From Caballeronia pedi (GTDB taxonomy: Bacteria > Pseudomonadota > Gammaproteobacteria > Burkholderiales > Burkholderiaceae): 64,000 bases of DNA. The translations under genes were made by a program, and so were the position numbers. This document shows, one piece after another, positions 53,817 to 63,167 of the stretch (within the stretch, counting starts at the first letter, position 1; the number at the start of each line of letters is the position of its first letter). The notes beneath the pieces are model-generated. The model was not told where the DNA came from, searched no databases, and saw only the letters and a program-made list of their open reading frames with translations. The DNA is taken from the NCBI RefSeq assembly GCF_001544915.2, contig NZ_FCOE02000025.1, positions 54,834 through 118,833 of the forward strand. Reading direction: 5' to 3'.

Positions 53817-54614
53817 TCACGCGCCCTTGCGCACGCTGTCCGGCAAATCACGCCCGTGATACTTCTTGTAGATCGTGTTCAGATTGCCGCTTTTCATGTT
53901 CGTGCCGACCCAGTTGTTCACCCATTCCTTCAGGCGCGGCTGATCCTTGTTCATCGCGATGCCGAGATCGAAGGTCTTCTGCTCGAACTTCATCTCGATG
54001 TTGCGTTGCGGCGCGCGGTCCTGCATTTCCTTCAGGTTCGAAGGCGTGCTCGAAAAAATGTCGACCTGACCCGTGACCATCGACGTGATGAGCGTCGCGT
54101 CGTCCTCGTAGCGCTGGATTTGCGCACCCTTCGCCTGTTGGGTCGTGAGCGTGTCGTTCACTGTCGCGCGCGTGAGGCCGATGGTCTTGCCGTCGAGGTC
54201 CGCGTAACTCTTCACGCTGGCCGACTTCACGCCGCCGACGATGATCGAGATCACCGCATACGGGTTCGAGAAATCCACCACTTTGGCGCGCTCGGGCGTA
54301 ACCGACAGCGAGGAAATCACGAGGTCCGCGCGCTTTGCCTGCAGCGTCGGAATGCGCGCGGCATTGGTGATCTGCACGAGTTCGAGCTTCACGCCGAGAT
54401 CCTTCGCGAGCGCGGTGGCGGTATCGACGTCCGAGCCCGCCGGCTTCAGGTTCTGGTCCGCATAGCTGAAGAGCGGCGTGCCGATCGCGATCGCGACGCG
54501 CACGACGCCTGCTTTCTTGATGTCGTCGAGTTCATCGGCCATCGCGCTGTGGATTGCGCCTGCCATCATCAGGGTTGCGAGTGCCGCGCGTGCAATGATT
54601 GTCTTCGCTTTCAA
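53817..54614 (-). CDS. ABC periplasmic binding protein, polar amino-acid type (PAAT)
   Basis: 265 residues with a Sec signal (cleaved after about residue 26, SAMA/DEL). PAAT SBP features: ELDDIKKAGVVRVAIAIG, the sequence SDVDTATALAKDLGVKLELV and FSNPYAVISIIVGG. Although this family mostly binds amino acids, the operon encodes uronate dehydrogenase, so the ligand could be an acidic sugar; lacking E/R specificity cues it is open. Downstream of the ATPase gene. Confidence 0.8.
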   Translation of the reverse strand: MKAKTIIARAALATLMMAGAIHSAMADELDDIKKAGVVRVAIAIGTPLFSYADQNLKPAGSDVDTATALAKDLGVKLELVQITNAARIPTLQAKRADLVISSLSVTPERAKVVDFSNPYAVISIIVGGVKSASVKSYADLDGKTIGLTRATVNDTLTTQQAKGAQIQRYEDDATLITSMVTGQVDIFSSTPSNLKEMQDRAPQRNIEMKFEQKTFDLGIAMNKDQPRLKEWVNNWVGTNMKSGNLNTIYKKYHGRDLPDSVRKGA

Positions 54615-54674
54615 GTCGAGTCTCCGTCGTTATCGATGTTGATGTTGATGTTGCTTTGAATCGATGCCGGGGTA

Positions 54675-55403
54675 TCACAGTCCGTTATCGAGGAATGCGC
54701 GCAATTCGGGTGTGCGGGGTGCGTCGAGCATGCTGCCGTCTCCCACTTCCCATACCTTGCCCTGATGCATGTAGATGATGCGGTCGGCCACGCGCTTCGC
54801 GAAGGCCATCTCGTGTGTGACGAGCAGCATCGTCATGCCGTCGGCCGCGAGGTCTTCCATCACCCGCAGCACTTCGCCCGTCAGTTGCGGGTCGAGCGCC
54901 GAGGTCACTTCGTCGAACAGCATGACCTTCGGCGACATCGCCAGTGAGCGCGCAATCGCCACGCGCTGCTGCTGTCCGCCCGACAACTGTTCGGGATAGG
55001 CGTCGGCTTTCTGTCCGAGACCGACCTGCTCCAGCACGTTCATCGCGATGCGTCGCGCTTCGTCGCGCGACATCTTCTTCACGTGACGCAGCGCGAGCAT
55101 GATGTTCTCCTCCACCGTCAGATGCGGAAAGAGGTTATAGCTTTGAAACACGATGCCCACTTCGCGGCGCAACAGATGCAGATCGACCTTCGGATCGTCG
55201 ACGCGAATGCCGCACACTTCGATCTCGCCCTGGTCGATGGTTTCCAGACGATCGATGCATCGTAAAGCCGTGCTCTTGCCCGAACCGCTCGCGCCGATCA
55301 CGGCGATCATTTCGCCCTTCTCGATCTCGAAGGACACGCCCTTGAGCACGTGATTCGAGCCGAAGCTTTTGTGAATATCGCCGACCTTAACGATTGCTGA
55401 CAT
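54675..55403 (-). CDS. ABC ATPase, polar amino-acid type
   Basis: 242 residues. Walker A GASGSGKST, signature LSGGQQQRVAIARSLA, Walker B VMLFDEVTSALDP; the standard GlnQ-like length. Energises the two permeases upstream in the operon. Confidence 0.9.
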   Translation of the reverse strand: MSAIVKVGDIHKSFGSNHVLKGVSFEIEKGEMIAVIGASGSGKSTALRCIDRLETIDQGEIEVCGIRVDDPKVDLHLLRREVGIVFQSYNLFPHLTVEENIMLALRHVKKMSRDEARRIAMNVLEQVGLGQKADAYPEQLSGGQQQRVAIARSLAMSPKVMLFDEVTSALDPQLTGEVLRVMEDLAADGMTMLLVTHEMAFAKRVADRIIYMHQGKVWEVGDGSMLDAPRTPELRAFLDNGL

Positions 55404-56040
55404 TGAGCTTGTTCTCCATCGATTGGCTCCAGCGCGAAAGCGGATAGCACAGTACGAAATAGAAAGCGCCGACCAGTCCGAAGATGAGGAACGGCTGGAA
55501 GATCGAGTTGTTGATGATTTGCCCCGCGCGGGTCAGTTCGACGAAACCGATCACCGAAGCGAGCGACGTCATCTTGATGAGCTGCACGAGAAAGCCGACC
55601 GTCGGCGGCAATGCGAGACGCATCGCCTGCGGGATGATCACGAGGCGCAAGGTCTGCCAGCGCGTGAGCGACAGGCACTCCGACGCTTCCCATTGCGGCT
55701 TCGGCATCGCTTCGATACAGCCGCGCCAGATGTCGCCGAGATAGGCGCTCGAATACACCATCAGCGCGAGACCGGCCGCGACGAGCGCGGGCACCTGATA
55801 GCCGTACACCGACAATCCGAAGTACACGATGAAAAGCAGGATCAGCAGCGGAATGCCCTGAATTGCCTCGATATAGACAAGCGCGGCGCGCGAGAGCCAC
55901 ACGCGCGGCGAAATGCGCGCGAGCATCACGCAAAAGCCGCCGATGCCGCCGAGCGCGAACGCGAGCACGGAAAGCACCAGCGTCCAGCCGATCGATTGCA
56001 CCAGATAGATCAGGTGCGCCGACGTGAATCCGCCGCTCAT
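55387..56040 (-). CDS. ABC permease, polar amino-acid type (second)
   Basis: 217 residues, three to five helices with the EAA loop (EASECLSLTRWQTLRLVIIPQAMRLALPP). The ATG at 56040 overlaps the first permease stop; its own end overlaps the ATPase start by 17 bp. Forms a heterodimer with the first permease. Confidence 0.85.
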   Translation of the reverse strand: MSGGFTSAHLIYLVQSIGWTLVLSVLAFALGGIGGFCVMLARISPRVWLSRAALVYIEAIQGIPLLILLFIVYFGLSVYGYQVPALVAAGLALMVYSSAYLGDIWRGCIEAMPKPQWEASECLSLTRWQTLRLVIIPQAMRLALPPTVGFLVQLIKMTSLASVIGFVELTRAGQIINNSIFQPFLIFGLVGAFYFVLCYPLSRWSQSMENKLNVSNR

Positions 56041-56783
56041 GCCGCACCTCCCGGAATGACGGTATCGATGCGCTGCGGATCGGGCGGCGTCTTGCCCGCA
56101 CGCTTCGCGGCGAGACGAATCGCGCGGCGGCGCTTGAAGAGATGCTCGCCCACGGCCCACGCAATGAGCTTGATGATCAGCGACAGCACGAGATACAGCA
56201 CCGCGACCACGATGTAGGTTTCGAGCGAACGAAACGTATCGGACTGCACGGTGTTGGCGACCGCCGTGAGCTCCTCCGCCGAAATCTGCGAGGCGATCGC
56301 CGAGGCCTGCATCATCAGCAGAAACTGGCTCGTCAATGCGGGATACACCTTTTCGATCGAAGGCTGCAGCATCACATGCCAGCCGATGCGCCACTTCGGC
56401 AACCCGAGACACTCAGCGGCTTCGATCTGTCCACGCGGCACGGATTCAAGCCCCGCGCGAATGATCTCGGCTGCGTAGGCGCCGATGTTGATCGTCATCG
56501 CAAGCGCGGCGGCCGCGAAGGTCGGCATGCGCAAGCCTATGCTCGCGAGACCGAAGTACAACAGAAAGATCTGCACGAGGAACGGCGTGTTACGCACCGC
56601 CTCGATGTAGATGATGCAGATGCGCGTGAGCACCGGCAACTTCGCGCGCTTGGCGAACGCGACCAGCATCCCGAGGATCAGCCCGAAGAACACGGCCACG
56701 CAGGTCATCTTGAGCGTGAGCCATGCGCCTAGCAGGAACGTCGGCCAGTACGGCCATAGCGGCGAGAAATCAAGAGAAAACAT
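56037..56783 (-). CDS. ABC permease, polar amino-acid type (first)
   Basis: 248 residues with the PAAT permease pattern: VRNTPFLVQIFLLYFGLASI and the loop EAAECLGLPKWRIGWHVMLQPSIEKVYPAL, plus a basic C-terminal tail. First of the four transporter genes; the uronate dehydrogenase stop is 103 bp upstream, with an inverted repeat in the gap. Confidence 0.85.
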   Translation of the reverse strand: MFSLDFSPLWPYWPTFLLGAWLTLKMTCVAVFFGLILGMLVAFAKRAKLPVLTRICIIYIEAVRNTPFLVQIFLLYFGLASIGLRMPTFAAAALAMTINIGAYAAEIIRAGLESVPRGQIEAAECLGLPKWRIGWHVMLQPSIEKVYPALTSQFLLMMQASAIASQISAEELTAVANTVQSDTFRSLETYIVVAVLYLVLSLIIKLIAWAVGEHLFKRRRAIRLAAKRAGKTPPDPQRIDTVIPGGAA

Positions 56784-56840
56784 GACGGCGAATGTCCCTG
56801 TGAGGTCTGGTCGCGTCTTTCAACGTGACCAAAACTGGAT

Positions 56841-56854
56841 GTATGACGACATAC
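56841..56854. promoter_or_regulatory. Inverted repeat before the ABC transporter genes
   Basis: GTATG-acga-CATAC (5-bp arms, 4-bp spacer), 58 bp upstream of the first permease start. The FadR-type GntR gene nearby (57843) is a plausible binder; such regulators favour sites like GTnnnnAC. Low-level claim. Confidence 0.4.
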
Positions 56855-56886
56855 CATGAATGCCGTGATACTGCATGTTGCATGCA

Positions 56887-57732
56887 TTAAACCGGGTCGA
56901 ACGGGCCTGTCGTCGTGAACGTGCCGCCTTGCAATACGGCCACCGGATCGGTGGGCGCGGGCGGCGGCGTCGCCTCGATCTTTGCGCGGAACGGCTCGGA
57001 CGAGTCGTGCGGCACGAAGCCGAGATGCGCGGCGCAGCGGTTGTCCCACCATGTGTGCGCATTCGCGGACATACCGAAAACGATAGTGTGTCCGACATCC
57101 GGCGTGAACAGGCTGCGGCGCAGCAGATCGTGGAAATCGTCGTAGCTCATCCAGCTCGCCATCATGCGGCGGTCCTTCGGCTCCGGAAACACCGAGCCGA
57201 TGCGGATGCTCACGGTCTCGATGCCGTAACGGTCGAAGTACATCTGCGCCATGTCTTCGCCGAACGATTTGGACAGGCCGTAGTAGCCATCGGGACGCTT
57301 GCGCGCGGTGGCATCGATTCGTTCGTCCTGCCGATAGAAACCCGTGACGTGATTCGAACTCGCGAACACGATGCGCTTCACGCCTTGCCTGCGCGCCGCT
57401 TCGTAGAGATTGAATACGCCCTTGATGTTCGCTTCGAGAATCTCCTCGAACGGTCGCTCCACCGATACGCCGCCGAGGTGGATGATCGCGTCGCAATCCT
57501 TCGCGAGCGCATCGACGGCCTGCCGGTCGGACAGATCGCACGCGACGACTTCTTCGTGAGGGGCGGCGTCGCCGCTCAGTACGCCAGGCAGGTCGGAAAT
57601 GCGCACGCGCCGCGCGAATTCAGCGACGCGATGCCGGATCGCCTGACCGATTCCGCCCGCGGCGCCGGTCAGCAGCAAGCGGTCGAATTGCGCGAAGTCG
57701 CACGTTGATAGCGTGCCGTTTTGTTGTTCCAT
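56887..57732 (-). CDS. udh: Uronate dehydrogenase (first copy)
   Basis: 281-residue SDR-family NAD+ enzyme oxidising D-galacturonate or D-glucuronate to the aldaro-lactone. The cofactor motif is LLTGAAGGIGQAI near residue 20, and the catalytic YxxxK is Y-G-L-S-K near 150. The IHLGGVSVERPFEEILEAN stretch is typical of Udh. Tight family match, and its paralogue at 61144-61974 shares the same landmarks. The gene heads the PAAT-type ABC genes on the same strand and is divergent from a GntR regulator. Confidence 0.88.
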   Translation of the reverse strand: MEQQNGTLSTCDFAQFDRLLLTGAAGGIGQAIRHRVAEFARRVRISDLPGVLSGDAAPHEEVVACDLSDRQAVDALAKDCDAIIHLGGVSVERPFEEILEANIKGVFNLYEAARRQGVKRIVFASSNHVTGFYRQDERIDATARKRPDGYYGLSKSFGEDMAQMYFDRYGIETVSIRIGSVFPEPKDRRMMASWMSYDDFHDLLRRSLFTPDVGHTIVFGMSANAHTWWDNRCAAHLGFVPHDSSEPFRAKIEATPPPAPTDPVAVLQGGTFTTTGPFDPV

Positions 57733-57792
57733 CGAGTTGTGTCTCCAGCGAGATCGGCTAGGGATTACCCTGCACGCATCTTCTTGTACGTT

Positions 57793-57818
57793 GTCATATC
57801 ACTGCATGACGCATATCA
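57793..57818. promoter_or_regulatory. Repeats in the udh-gntR divergent gap
   Basis: GTCAT-N8-ATGAC (57793-57810) forms an inverted repeat, and CATATCA occurs twice 17 bp apart (57795-57801, 57812-57818). In the 110-bp gap between divergent genes this is the likely operator region for the GntR protein; the exact site is not resolved. Confidence 0.4.
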
Positions 57819-57842
57819 TCATTTACCGACCGATTTGTCAAT

Positions 57843-58625
57843 GTGTGTAAAACCCCTTCCAACGAGAACGCCGTGACGCTATCGCCCGATCTTCCCGCTG
57901 ATGCATCCACGGCTTTTGCTGGCGCGCGACGCAGCCTTACCGCGCAACTGGTGGATGCATTGCGCTCGCAAATCGATACCGAGGAATTGAAGGCCGGCAG
58001 CCGTCTCGCGACCGAAGCGGAAATGGTGCAGCGCTTCGGCGTGAGCCGCACCGTGGTGCGCGAGGCGCTATCGCGATTGCAGGCAGCGGGACTCGTGGAG
58101 ACGCGGCATGGCATCGGCACCTTCGTGTGCGAGGCGGGAACGTCGCCGCTCTTGCAGCTCGATCCCGCCGATGTCGCGGGCTCTATCGATGCGCTGGCGA
58201 TTCTCGAATTGCGCATCAGCCTCGAAACCGAAAGCGCGGGACTCGCCGCCATGCGTTGCGACGCCGCCCGTCTTTCGACGATGCGTTCGGCGCTGACCGA
58301 TTTCGCGCAGAGCGTCGGCCATGCAACGGATACGGTATCGCCCGATCTGCGTTTTCACATGGAGATCGCGCACGCGACGGGTAACCGATATTTCGTCGAG
58401 ATCATGGAGCATCTCGGCGCGCGCATGATTCCACGCACGCGTATCACCGCGACGCCGATTCCACGCGATCAATACGCGGAGTATCTGATGCGCGTGAATC
58501 GCGAGCACGAGCAGATCGCGGATGCGATCGAACGCGGCGATGCCGATTCGGCACGCACCGCGATGCGTTTGCATTTGATCAATAGCCGGGAGAGGTTGCG
58601 GCGGGCGCAGGCTGCTTCCGAATGA
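57843..58625 (+). CDS. GntR-family (FadR/FCD) regulator of the first uronate unit
   Basis: 260 residues if the GTG at 57843 is used; a GTG at 57873 is also possible (neither has a strong Shine-Dalgarno). Winged helix at about 30-95 (FGVSRTVVREALSRLQAAGLVETRHGIGTFV), FCD domain after 110 (ILELRISLETESAGLAA; FHMEIAHATGNRYFVEIMEHLG) with His and Asp positions for a metal/ligand. Divergent from udh; probable repressor induced by a uronate derivative. Confidence 0.82.
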   Translation: MCKTPSNENAVTLSPDLPADASTAFAGARRSLTAQLVDALRSQIDTEELKAGSRLATEAEMVQRFGVSRTVVREALSRLQAAGLVETRHGIGTFVCEAGTSPLLQLDPADVAGSIDALAILELRISLETESAGLAAMRCDAARLSTMRSALTDFAQSVGHATDTVSPDLRFHMEIAHATGNRYFVEIMEHLGARMIPRTRITATPIPRDQYAEYLMRVNREHEQIADAIERGDADSARTAMRLHLINSRERLRRAQAASE

Positions 58626-58676
58626 ATGCGTGGCAAGAACCGTTTATCGACAGTCCCTGCCACGGATACGAAGGCT

Positions 58677-60026
58677 TCAACGAGCCGCCATCTCCACCTC
58701 GCCGCCATCGGCATCATGCGTGCCCGCAATCGTCTCCATCGACGAATCGTGATGCAGCAGCAGCACCGCCGCTACACCGACCATGCCTGCCCCCGCAAGG
58801 CACAGCAGACCCGCTCCGAAGCCACCGGTGCTGTCCTTGATCCAGCCCATCGCATACGGGCCGAAAAAGCCCGCGAGATTGCCGAGCGAATTGATCGCCG
58901 CGATACCGCCGGCAGCAGCCGCACCCGACAGGAACGAAGCCGGCAGCGTCCAGATCACCGGCAGGCAGCCGAAGATGCCGAAGCCCGCGATCGACAGCGC
59001 GATCATCTTCATCACCGGGTTATCGAGTCCCGCCGAAGCCGCGATGCCGCCCGCCGCCACCATCAATGCAATCGCGACGTGCCAGCGGCGTTCGAGCTTG
59101 CGATCCGAATGGCGGCCCCACAACACCATGCTGACCACGCCGACCGCATAAGGCAGGGACGTGACGAAGCCGGTCTGCAGATTGGTGAGACCGAAGGCCT
59201 TCACGATCTGCGGGAGGAAGAAGCTCAGGCCATAGTTGGTCGCATTCGCGCCGAAGTAGATCAACGCGATGGCCAGCACGCGCGGATTGAGAATGGCCTC
59301 TTTCACGCTGAACGCGTGCACGGATTCACGATGCGCCCGCTCCTGCGCCTGCCGGTTGACGAGCCAGTCCCGCTCTTCCTTCGCGAGCCAGTGCGCATCC
59401 GAGGGCCTGTCGGTCAGATAGAAGTACACGACGAAGGCGAGCAACAGCGCGGGCACCGCTTCGATCAGATAGAGCCATTGCCAGCCCTGCATGCCGCCCA
59501 GACCATCCATCTGCAGGAGCGCGCCGGAGATCGGCCCGCCGATCACGGTCGACAACGGAATCGCCGCCATGAAGTATCCGACGACGCGGCCCCGATACTT
59601 CGCCGGGAACCACAAGGTCAGCAGAAAGATGATGCCCGGAAAGAAGCCCGCCTCCGCGACGCCGAGAAGAATGCGCAAGCCATAGAACACATAGGCATTC
59701 GATAGCCCGGTCGACTGCGCGATGTGCGGAATCCAGGCCATCGCCGCCGCGAGAATGCCCCACGTGAACATGATGCGCGCGATCCAGCGACGCGCGCCGA
59801 ATCGTTCGAGCAGCAGGTTGGACGGAACCTCGAAAAAGAAATAGGCGATAAAGAAAATGCCGGCGCCGAAGCCGAACATGCTGGCGGTAAAGCCAAGTGC
59901 CTTGTTCATCTGCAAGGCGGCGAACCCGACGTTGACGCGGTCGAGATATGCGATGAAGTAACACAGGATCAGGAACGGCACGAGGCGAACCATCACGCGC
60001 TTCATGGTGCGAGCTTCAAGGTCCAT
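58677..60026 (-). CDS. MFS transporter of the anion:cation symporter family
   Basis: 449 residues, twelve helices, ACS family like the carrier at 28582-29898: YLDRVNVGFAALQMNK and FGARRWIARIMFTWG. GGAGGAGAC stands 4 bp before the ATG at 60026. Likely uronate or aldarate uptake, by position between the uronate genes. Its end lies 51 bp from the GntR gene in convergent orientation. Confidence 0.83.
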   Translation of the reverse strand: MDLEARTMKRVMVRLVPFLILCYFIAYLDRVNVGFAALQMNKALGFTASMFGFGAGIFFIAYFFFEVPSNLLLERFGARRWIARIMFTWGILAAAMAWIPHIAQSTGLSNAYVFYGLRILLGVAEAGFFPGIIFLLTLWFPAKYRGRVVGYFMAAIPLSTVIGGPISGALLQMDGLGGMQGWQWLYLIEAVPALLLAFVVYFYLTDRPSDAHWLAKEERDWLVNRQAQERAHRESVHAFSVKEAILNPRVLAIALIYFGANATNYGLSFFLPQIVKAFGLTNLQTGFVTSLPYAVGVVSMVLWGRHSDRKLERRWHVAIALMVAAGGIAASAGLDNPVMKMIALSIAGFGIFGCLPVIWTLPASFLSGAAAAGGIAAINSLGNLAGFFGPYAMGWIKDSTGGFGAGLLCLAGAGMVGVAAVLLLHHDSSMETIAGTHDADGGEVEMAAR

Positions 60027-60238
60027 CAATGTCTCCTCCGGATTAGAGAATCAGTCGATCGCTGAGTACTTTGAGGTACCTGCGGAGACTACTCTTTACC
60101 GAGAAACTACAGCATTGGTGTTTGACCTTGGTATCGGTTCCGAAGCGGCACGTGTCCATCGATACGAAACGCGCCAATGCAGTGCATCAGCGCGCATTCA
60201 TCCCAGACTGTGCGTAGAAATGGCCCGATCGTCGAAGT

Positions 60239-61147
60239 TTATGCGACCGGTAACAGACCCGCGTAATCCGGCTCCGGTAAGCCTTGCACGCCGGGGTTCA
60301 AAGCGAACAGGTAGCCATCGTCCTCAGTGGCATTTGTTGCCGGACGAATCGTCGTGACGTAGAGCGTCTTCAGGTCGCTGCCGCCGAACGCGCACATCGA
60401 CGGCTTGCTCGCGGGCAATGCGATCTCCCGGTCCAGCTTGCCTTGCGGCGTGAAGCGCAACAGACGTCCCGCATCGTTGGCGCAGGTCCAGTAACAGCCA
60501 TCGGCATCGACGGCCGCGCCATCGGGGCGGCCCGTATAGTGATGCAGATCGGCGAACACGCGTCGTGCGCCCGGCGTGCCGGTGTCGGGGTCGAAGTCGA
60601 ATGCCCAGATCAGGCGCCGTTGCGGATGCGAGTCCGACAGATACATCGTCCTGCCATCGGGCGACCAGGCAAGGCCGTTCTGGGTGATCAAACCATCGAC
60701 GACGGGCGCCGACAATGCGCCGTGCTCATCGAAGCGATAAAGCGCGCCGGCCGGACTCGCGAGCGACATGTCCTGCACCATCGTGCCGGCCCACAAGCGC
60801 CCTTGCCGGTCGCAACGGCCATCGTTGAAACGCATGCCCGACGCCGGAAAAACAGGCGCGGCGAGCTTCACGGCGCGCGCTTCGTGCGTACCGGAGAGCG
60901 TCACGCCGAACATCCCGCTCTCCATGCCGGCGACCACGCGCCCCGCCGCATCGAACGCAAAGCACGCGACCTGTTCGGCGAAGGCCCATTCCTGACGACG
61001 CGCGCTTTCGATCTCCAACCGCACGATGCGGCGCGCCGGGATATCGACCCAATACAGCGCGCCCTCTTGCGCGCGCCATACCGGACATTCGCCCACCGTC
61101 GCGCGACCGCCCGCGTCGAGCCGCTCCGCGCGAATCGCTGCGCTCAT
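60239..61147 (-). CDS. SMP-30/gluconolactonase-family sugar lactonase
   Basis: 302-residue six-bladed beta-propeller lactonase with metal ligands E19 (GECPVW), an Asn in TQNGLAWS and an Asp in PDGAAVD. It hydrolyses sugar lactones; after uronate dehydrogenase the product is an aldaro-lactone, so this is likely a galactaro/glucaro-lactonase. The ATG overlaps the udh stop (ATGA), a strong functional link. Confidence 0.87.
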   Translation of the reverse strand: MSAAIRAERLDAGGRATVGECPVWRAQEGALYWVDIPARRIVRLEIESARRQEWAFAEQVACFAFDAAGRVVAGMESGMFGVTLSGTHEARAVKLAAPVFPASGMRFNDGRCDRQGRLWAGTMVQDMSLASPAGALYRFDEHGALSAPVVDGLITQNGLAWSPDGRTMYLSDSHPQRRLIWAFDFDPDTGTPGARRVFADLHHYTGRPDGAAVDADGCYWTCANDAGRLLRFTPQGKLDREIALPASKPSMCAFGGSDLKTLYVTTIRPATNATEDDGYLFALNPGVQGLPEPDYAGLLPVA

Positions 61148-61974
61148 CGCTTGCGCTCCATCGGCTCGCCGAGCACGAACGGTCCGCCCTGGAAGCGCTG
61201 CGCGGGGTCATCGCGATCCGCGGTCGGGCCGGACACCGGGAACAGCCCGTCGAACTTCGCCGAGCTGTCTTGCGGATTGAAGCCGAGGAAGCCCGCCTTC
61301 GCGTTGTCCCACCACTTCACGGGATTGTCCGACACGCCATACACGACCGCATGACCGACGCGATTCGTGAACAGCGAACAGCGCACGAGTTCGATGAAAT
61401 CCCGGAAGCTCAGGTACGTGACGAGCATGCGCGGATTCTTCGGCTCCTCGAACGACGAACCGATGCGCAGGTTCACTGTCTCGATGCCGAAACGGTCGAA
61501 GTAATAGCGCGACAGCGATTCGCCGAAGCATTTCGTCACGCCATACAGACTGTCCGGTCGATGCGGCGAATCCGCGTCGAGCACTTCGGTGACCGGATGA
61601 AAGCCGATTGCATGGTTCGAGCTTGCGAACACGATGCGCTTCACGCCGTAACGGCGCGCCGCTTCGTAAATGTTGTACGTGCCGCGAATATTCGCTTCGA
61701 TCAGATCGTCGAACGGCGCGTCGATCGAGATGCCGCCCAGATGCACGATCGCATCGACACCTTCGACAAGCTGCATCACCTTCTCGCGATCCGCGAGATC
61801 GACGGCGCTCACCTCTTCATGGCTCGCTGCATCGTCGAGCGGAGAGATGTCGGAGAGCCGCACGACATCGGCCCATTGCGCGAGCGGGCCGCGCAACTGA
61901 CGGCCCAGATTGCCGGCCGCGCCGGTCAGAAGCAGGCGCTTGAAAGGCTTGCCCGCTGCGTTTGGCTGATTCAT
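61144..61974 (-). CDS. udh: Uronate dehydrogenase (second copy)
   Basis: 276-residue SDR paralogue of the 56887-57732 protein: LLTGAAGNLGRQLRGPL near residue 15, catalytic Y-x3-K in YGVTK near 145, and VDAIVHLGGISIDAPFDDLI. Translationally coupled to the lactonase that follows. Divergent from the LacI gene; a LacI-type palindrome lies 50 bp upstream. The ATG at 61974 starts the conserved part. Confidence 0.88.
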   Translation of the reverse strand: MNQPNAAGKPFKRLLLTGAAGNLGRQLRGPLAQWADVVRLSDISPLDDAASHEEVSAVDLADREKVMQLVEGVDAIVHLGGISIDAPFDDLIEANIRGTYNIYEAARRYGVKRIVFASSNHAIGFHPVTEVLDADSPHRPDSLYGVTKCFGESLSRYYFDRFGIETVNLRIGSSFEEPKNPRMLVTYLSFRDFIELVRCSLFTNRVGHAVVYGVSDNPVKWWDNAKAGFLGFNPQDSSAKFDGLFPVSGPTADRDDPAQRFQGGPFVLGEPMERKR

Positions 61975-62023
61975 CGAGACTCCTGTCCAATACGTGGATG
62001 AATACGTTGAAAGCAAAAAGGAA

Positions 62024-62035
62024 GAAAACGTTTTC
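62024..62035. promoter_or_regulatory. LacI-type operator upstream of udh
   Basis: GAAAACGTTTTC is a perfect 12-bp palindrome with the central CG of LacI/GalR-family operators. It is 50 bp before the udh start and 139 bp before lacI. A close relative, GAAAACGTTACC, lies at 62157-62168 directly before the lacI start. Confidence 0.6.
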
Positions 62036-62156
62036 GAGATCGCGGCGATCGGTCGCACAGCCCGCCGATTGTCGCTTGGCATGCAAAAGGCCGCATGCAA
62101 AATACAGGATGCTATGTCATTGTTTCCTGATTTTCTGCGACAATCCGTTAACACGC

Positions 62157-62168
62157 GAAAACGTTACC
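62157..62168. promoter_or_regulatory. Second LacI-type operator, at the lacI start
   Basis: GAAAACGTTACC differs from the upstream palindrome only in its last arm (GAAAACGTTTTC). Six bases before the ATG of the regulator gene, it could mediate autorepression by blocking initiation. Confidence 0.45.
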
Positions 62169-62174
62169 CTCCTA

Positions 62175-63164
62175 ATGAAGAAAATTTCCCCGACCATTCG
62201 CGACGTCGCCGCCGCAGCAGGCGTATCCGTCGCAACCGTGTCCAAGTTCATCAACGGCGCGCAGCGTTTCTCCGCGCCCGTCGAAGCCAAGCTGAAGGAA
62301 GCGATCGATTCGCTCGGCTACCGCTCCAACCCGCTTGCGCGCTCGATGATCACAGGCAAGACGCGCACCATCGGCATCACGATCCTCGACATCAGCAACC
62401 CGCATTTCACGCATGTCGTGAAGGGCGCCAACCGCATCGCGCTGCGGCACGACTACACGCTGCTGCTCGTCGATATCGACGAGAACCAGGCGCGTGAACG
62501 TCCGCTCATCGAAGCGCTCGCGCAACGCGTGGACGGCCTGCTCGTCAGCTCGCGCCTCGCCGACGATGACGCGCGCTGGATGCTCGACCTCGACAAGCCG
62601 GTCGTGCTGCTGCGCAACGCGGAACTGCCGATTCCGAGCGTCGGCATCAACAGCCGGCTCGCCACTTACATGCTCACGCGTCACTTGCTCGATCTCGGGC
62701 ATCGCCGCATCGCCTATCTCGGCTTCGAGCATGCGCGCATCAACGATGAACGGATTCGCGGCGCGCGCGAGTGTCTCGCCGAAGCGGGCCTCGAACTCGA
62801 CGTCTACGAAGCCCACGCACCGACTTCGCTCGCGGGCGAACAAGCCTGCTCGCGCGTGATGCTCGGCCCGAAGCGCCCGCAGGCCGTGATCTGCTACAAC
62901 GACCTGATCGCGCTCGGCTTCATGAAAGAAGCCGCGTCGCTCGGCATTCGCGTGCCGCAGGACGTGTCGGTGACCGGCATCGACAACGTGCCTTACGGTG
63001 CGTACGCCGCACCGGGCCTGACCACCGTCGACATTCAGAGCGAGAAGATGGGCGAACTGGCGATGCAGAAGCTCATCGACGCCCTCGCCGGCCATCCCGA
63101 TCCGGGCAACTCCATGTTCGAGCCGCGGCTCATCGTGCGCGAATCGACTGCCGCCGCCGCATGA
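62175..63164 (+). CDS. LacI-family transcriptional regulator
   Basis: 329 residues. Helix-turn-helix TIRDVAAAAGVSVATVSKFI at the N-terminus with hinge YRSNPLARSM; periplasmic-binding-protein-like sensor domain (ISNPHFTHVVKGANRIALRH; VTGIDNVPYGAYAAPGLTTV). The ATG at 62175 begins the conserved MKKISPTIRDVA. Divergent from udh/lactonase and next to a uronate-type MFS gene, so uronate repressor is likely. Confidence 0.88.
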   Translation: MKKISPTIRDVAAAAGVSVATVSKFINGAQRFSAPVEAKLKEAIDSLGYRSNPLARSMITGKTRTIGITILDISNPHFTHVVKGANRIALRHDYTLLLVDIDENQARERPLIEALAQRVDGLLVSSRLADDDARWMLDLDKPVVLLRNAELPIPSVGINSRLATYMLTRHLLDLGHRRIAYLGFEHARINDERIRGARECLAEAGLELDVYEAHAPTSLAGEQACSRVMLGPKRPQAVICYNDLIALGFMKEAASLGIRVPQDVSVTGIDNVPYGAYAAPGLTTVDIQSEKMGELAMQKLIDALAGHPDPGNSMFEPRLIVRESTAAAA

Positions 63165-63167
63165 CGC

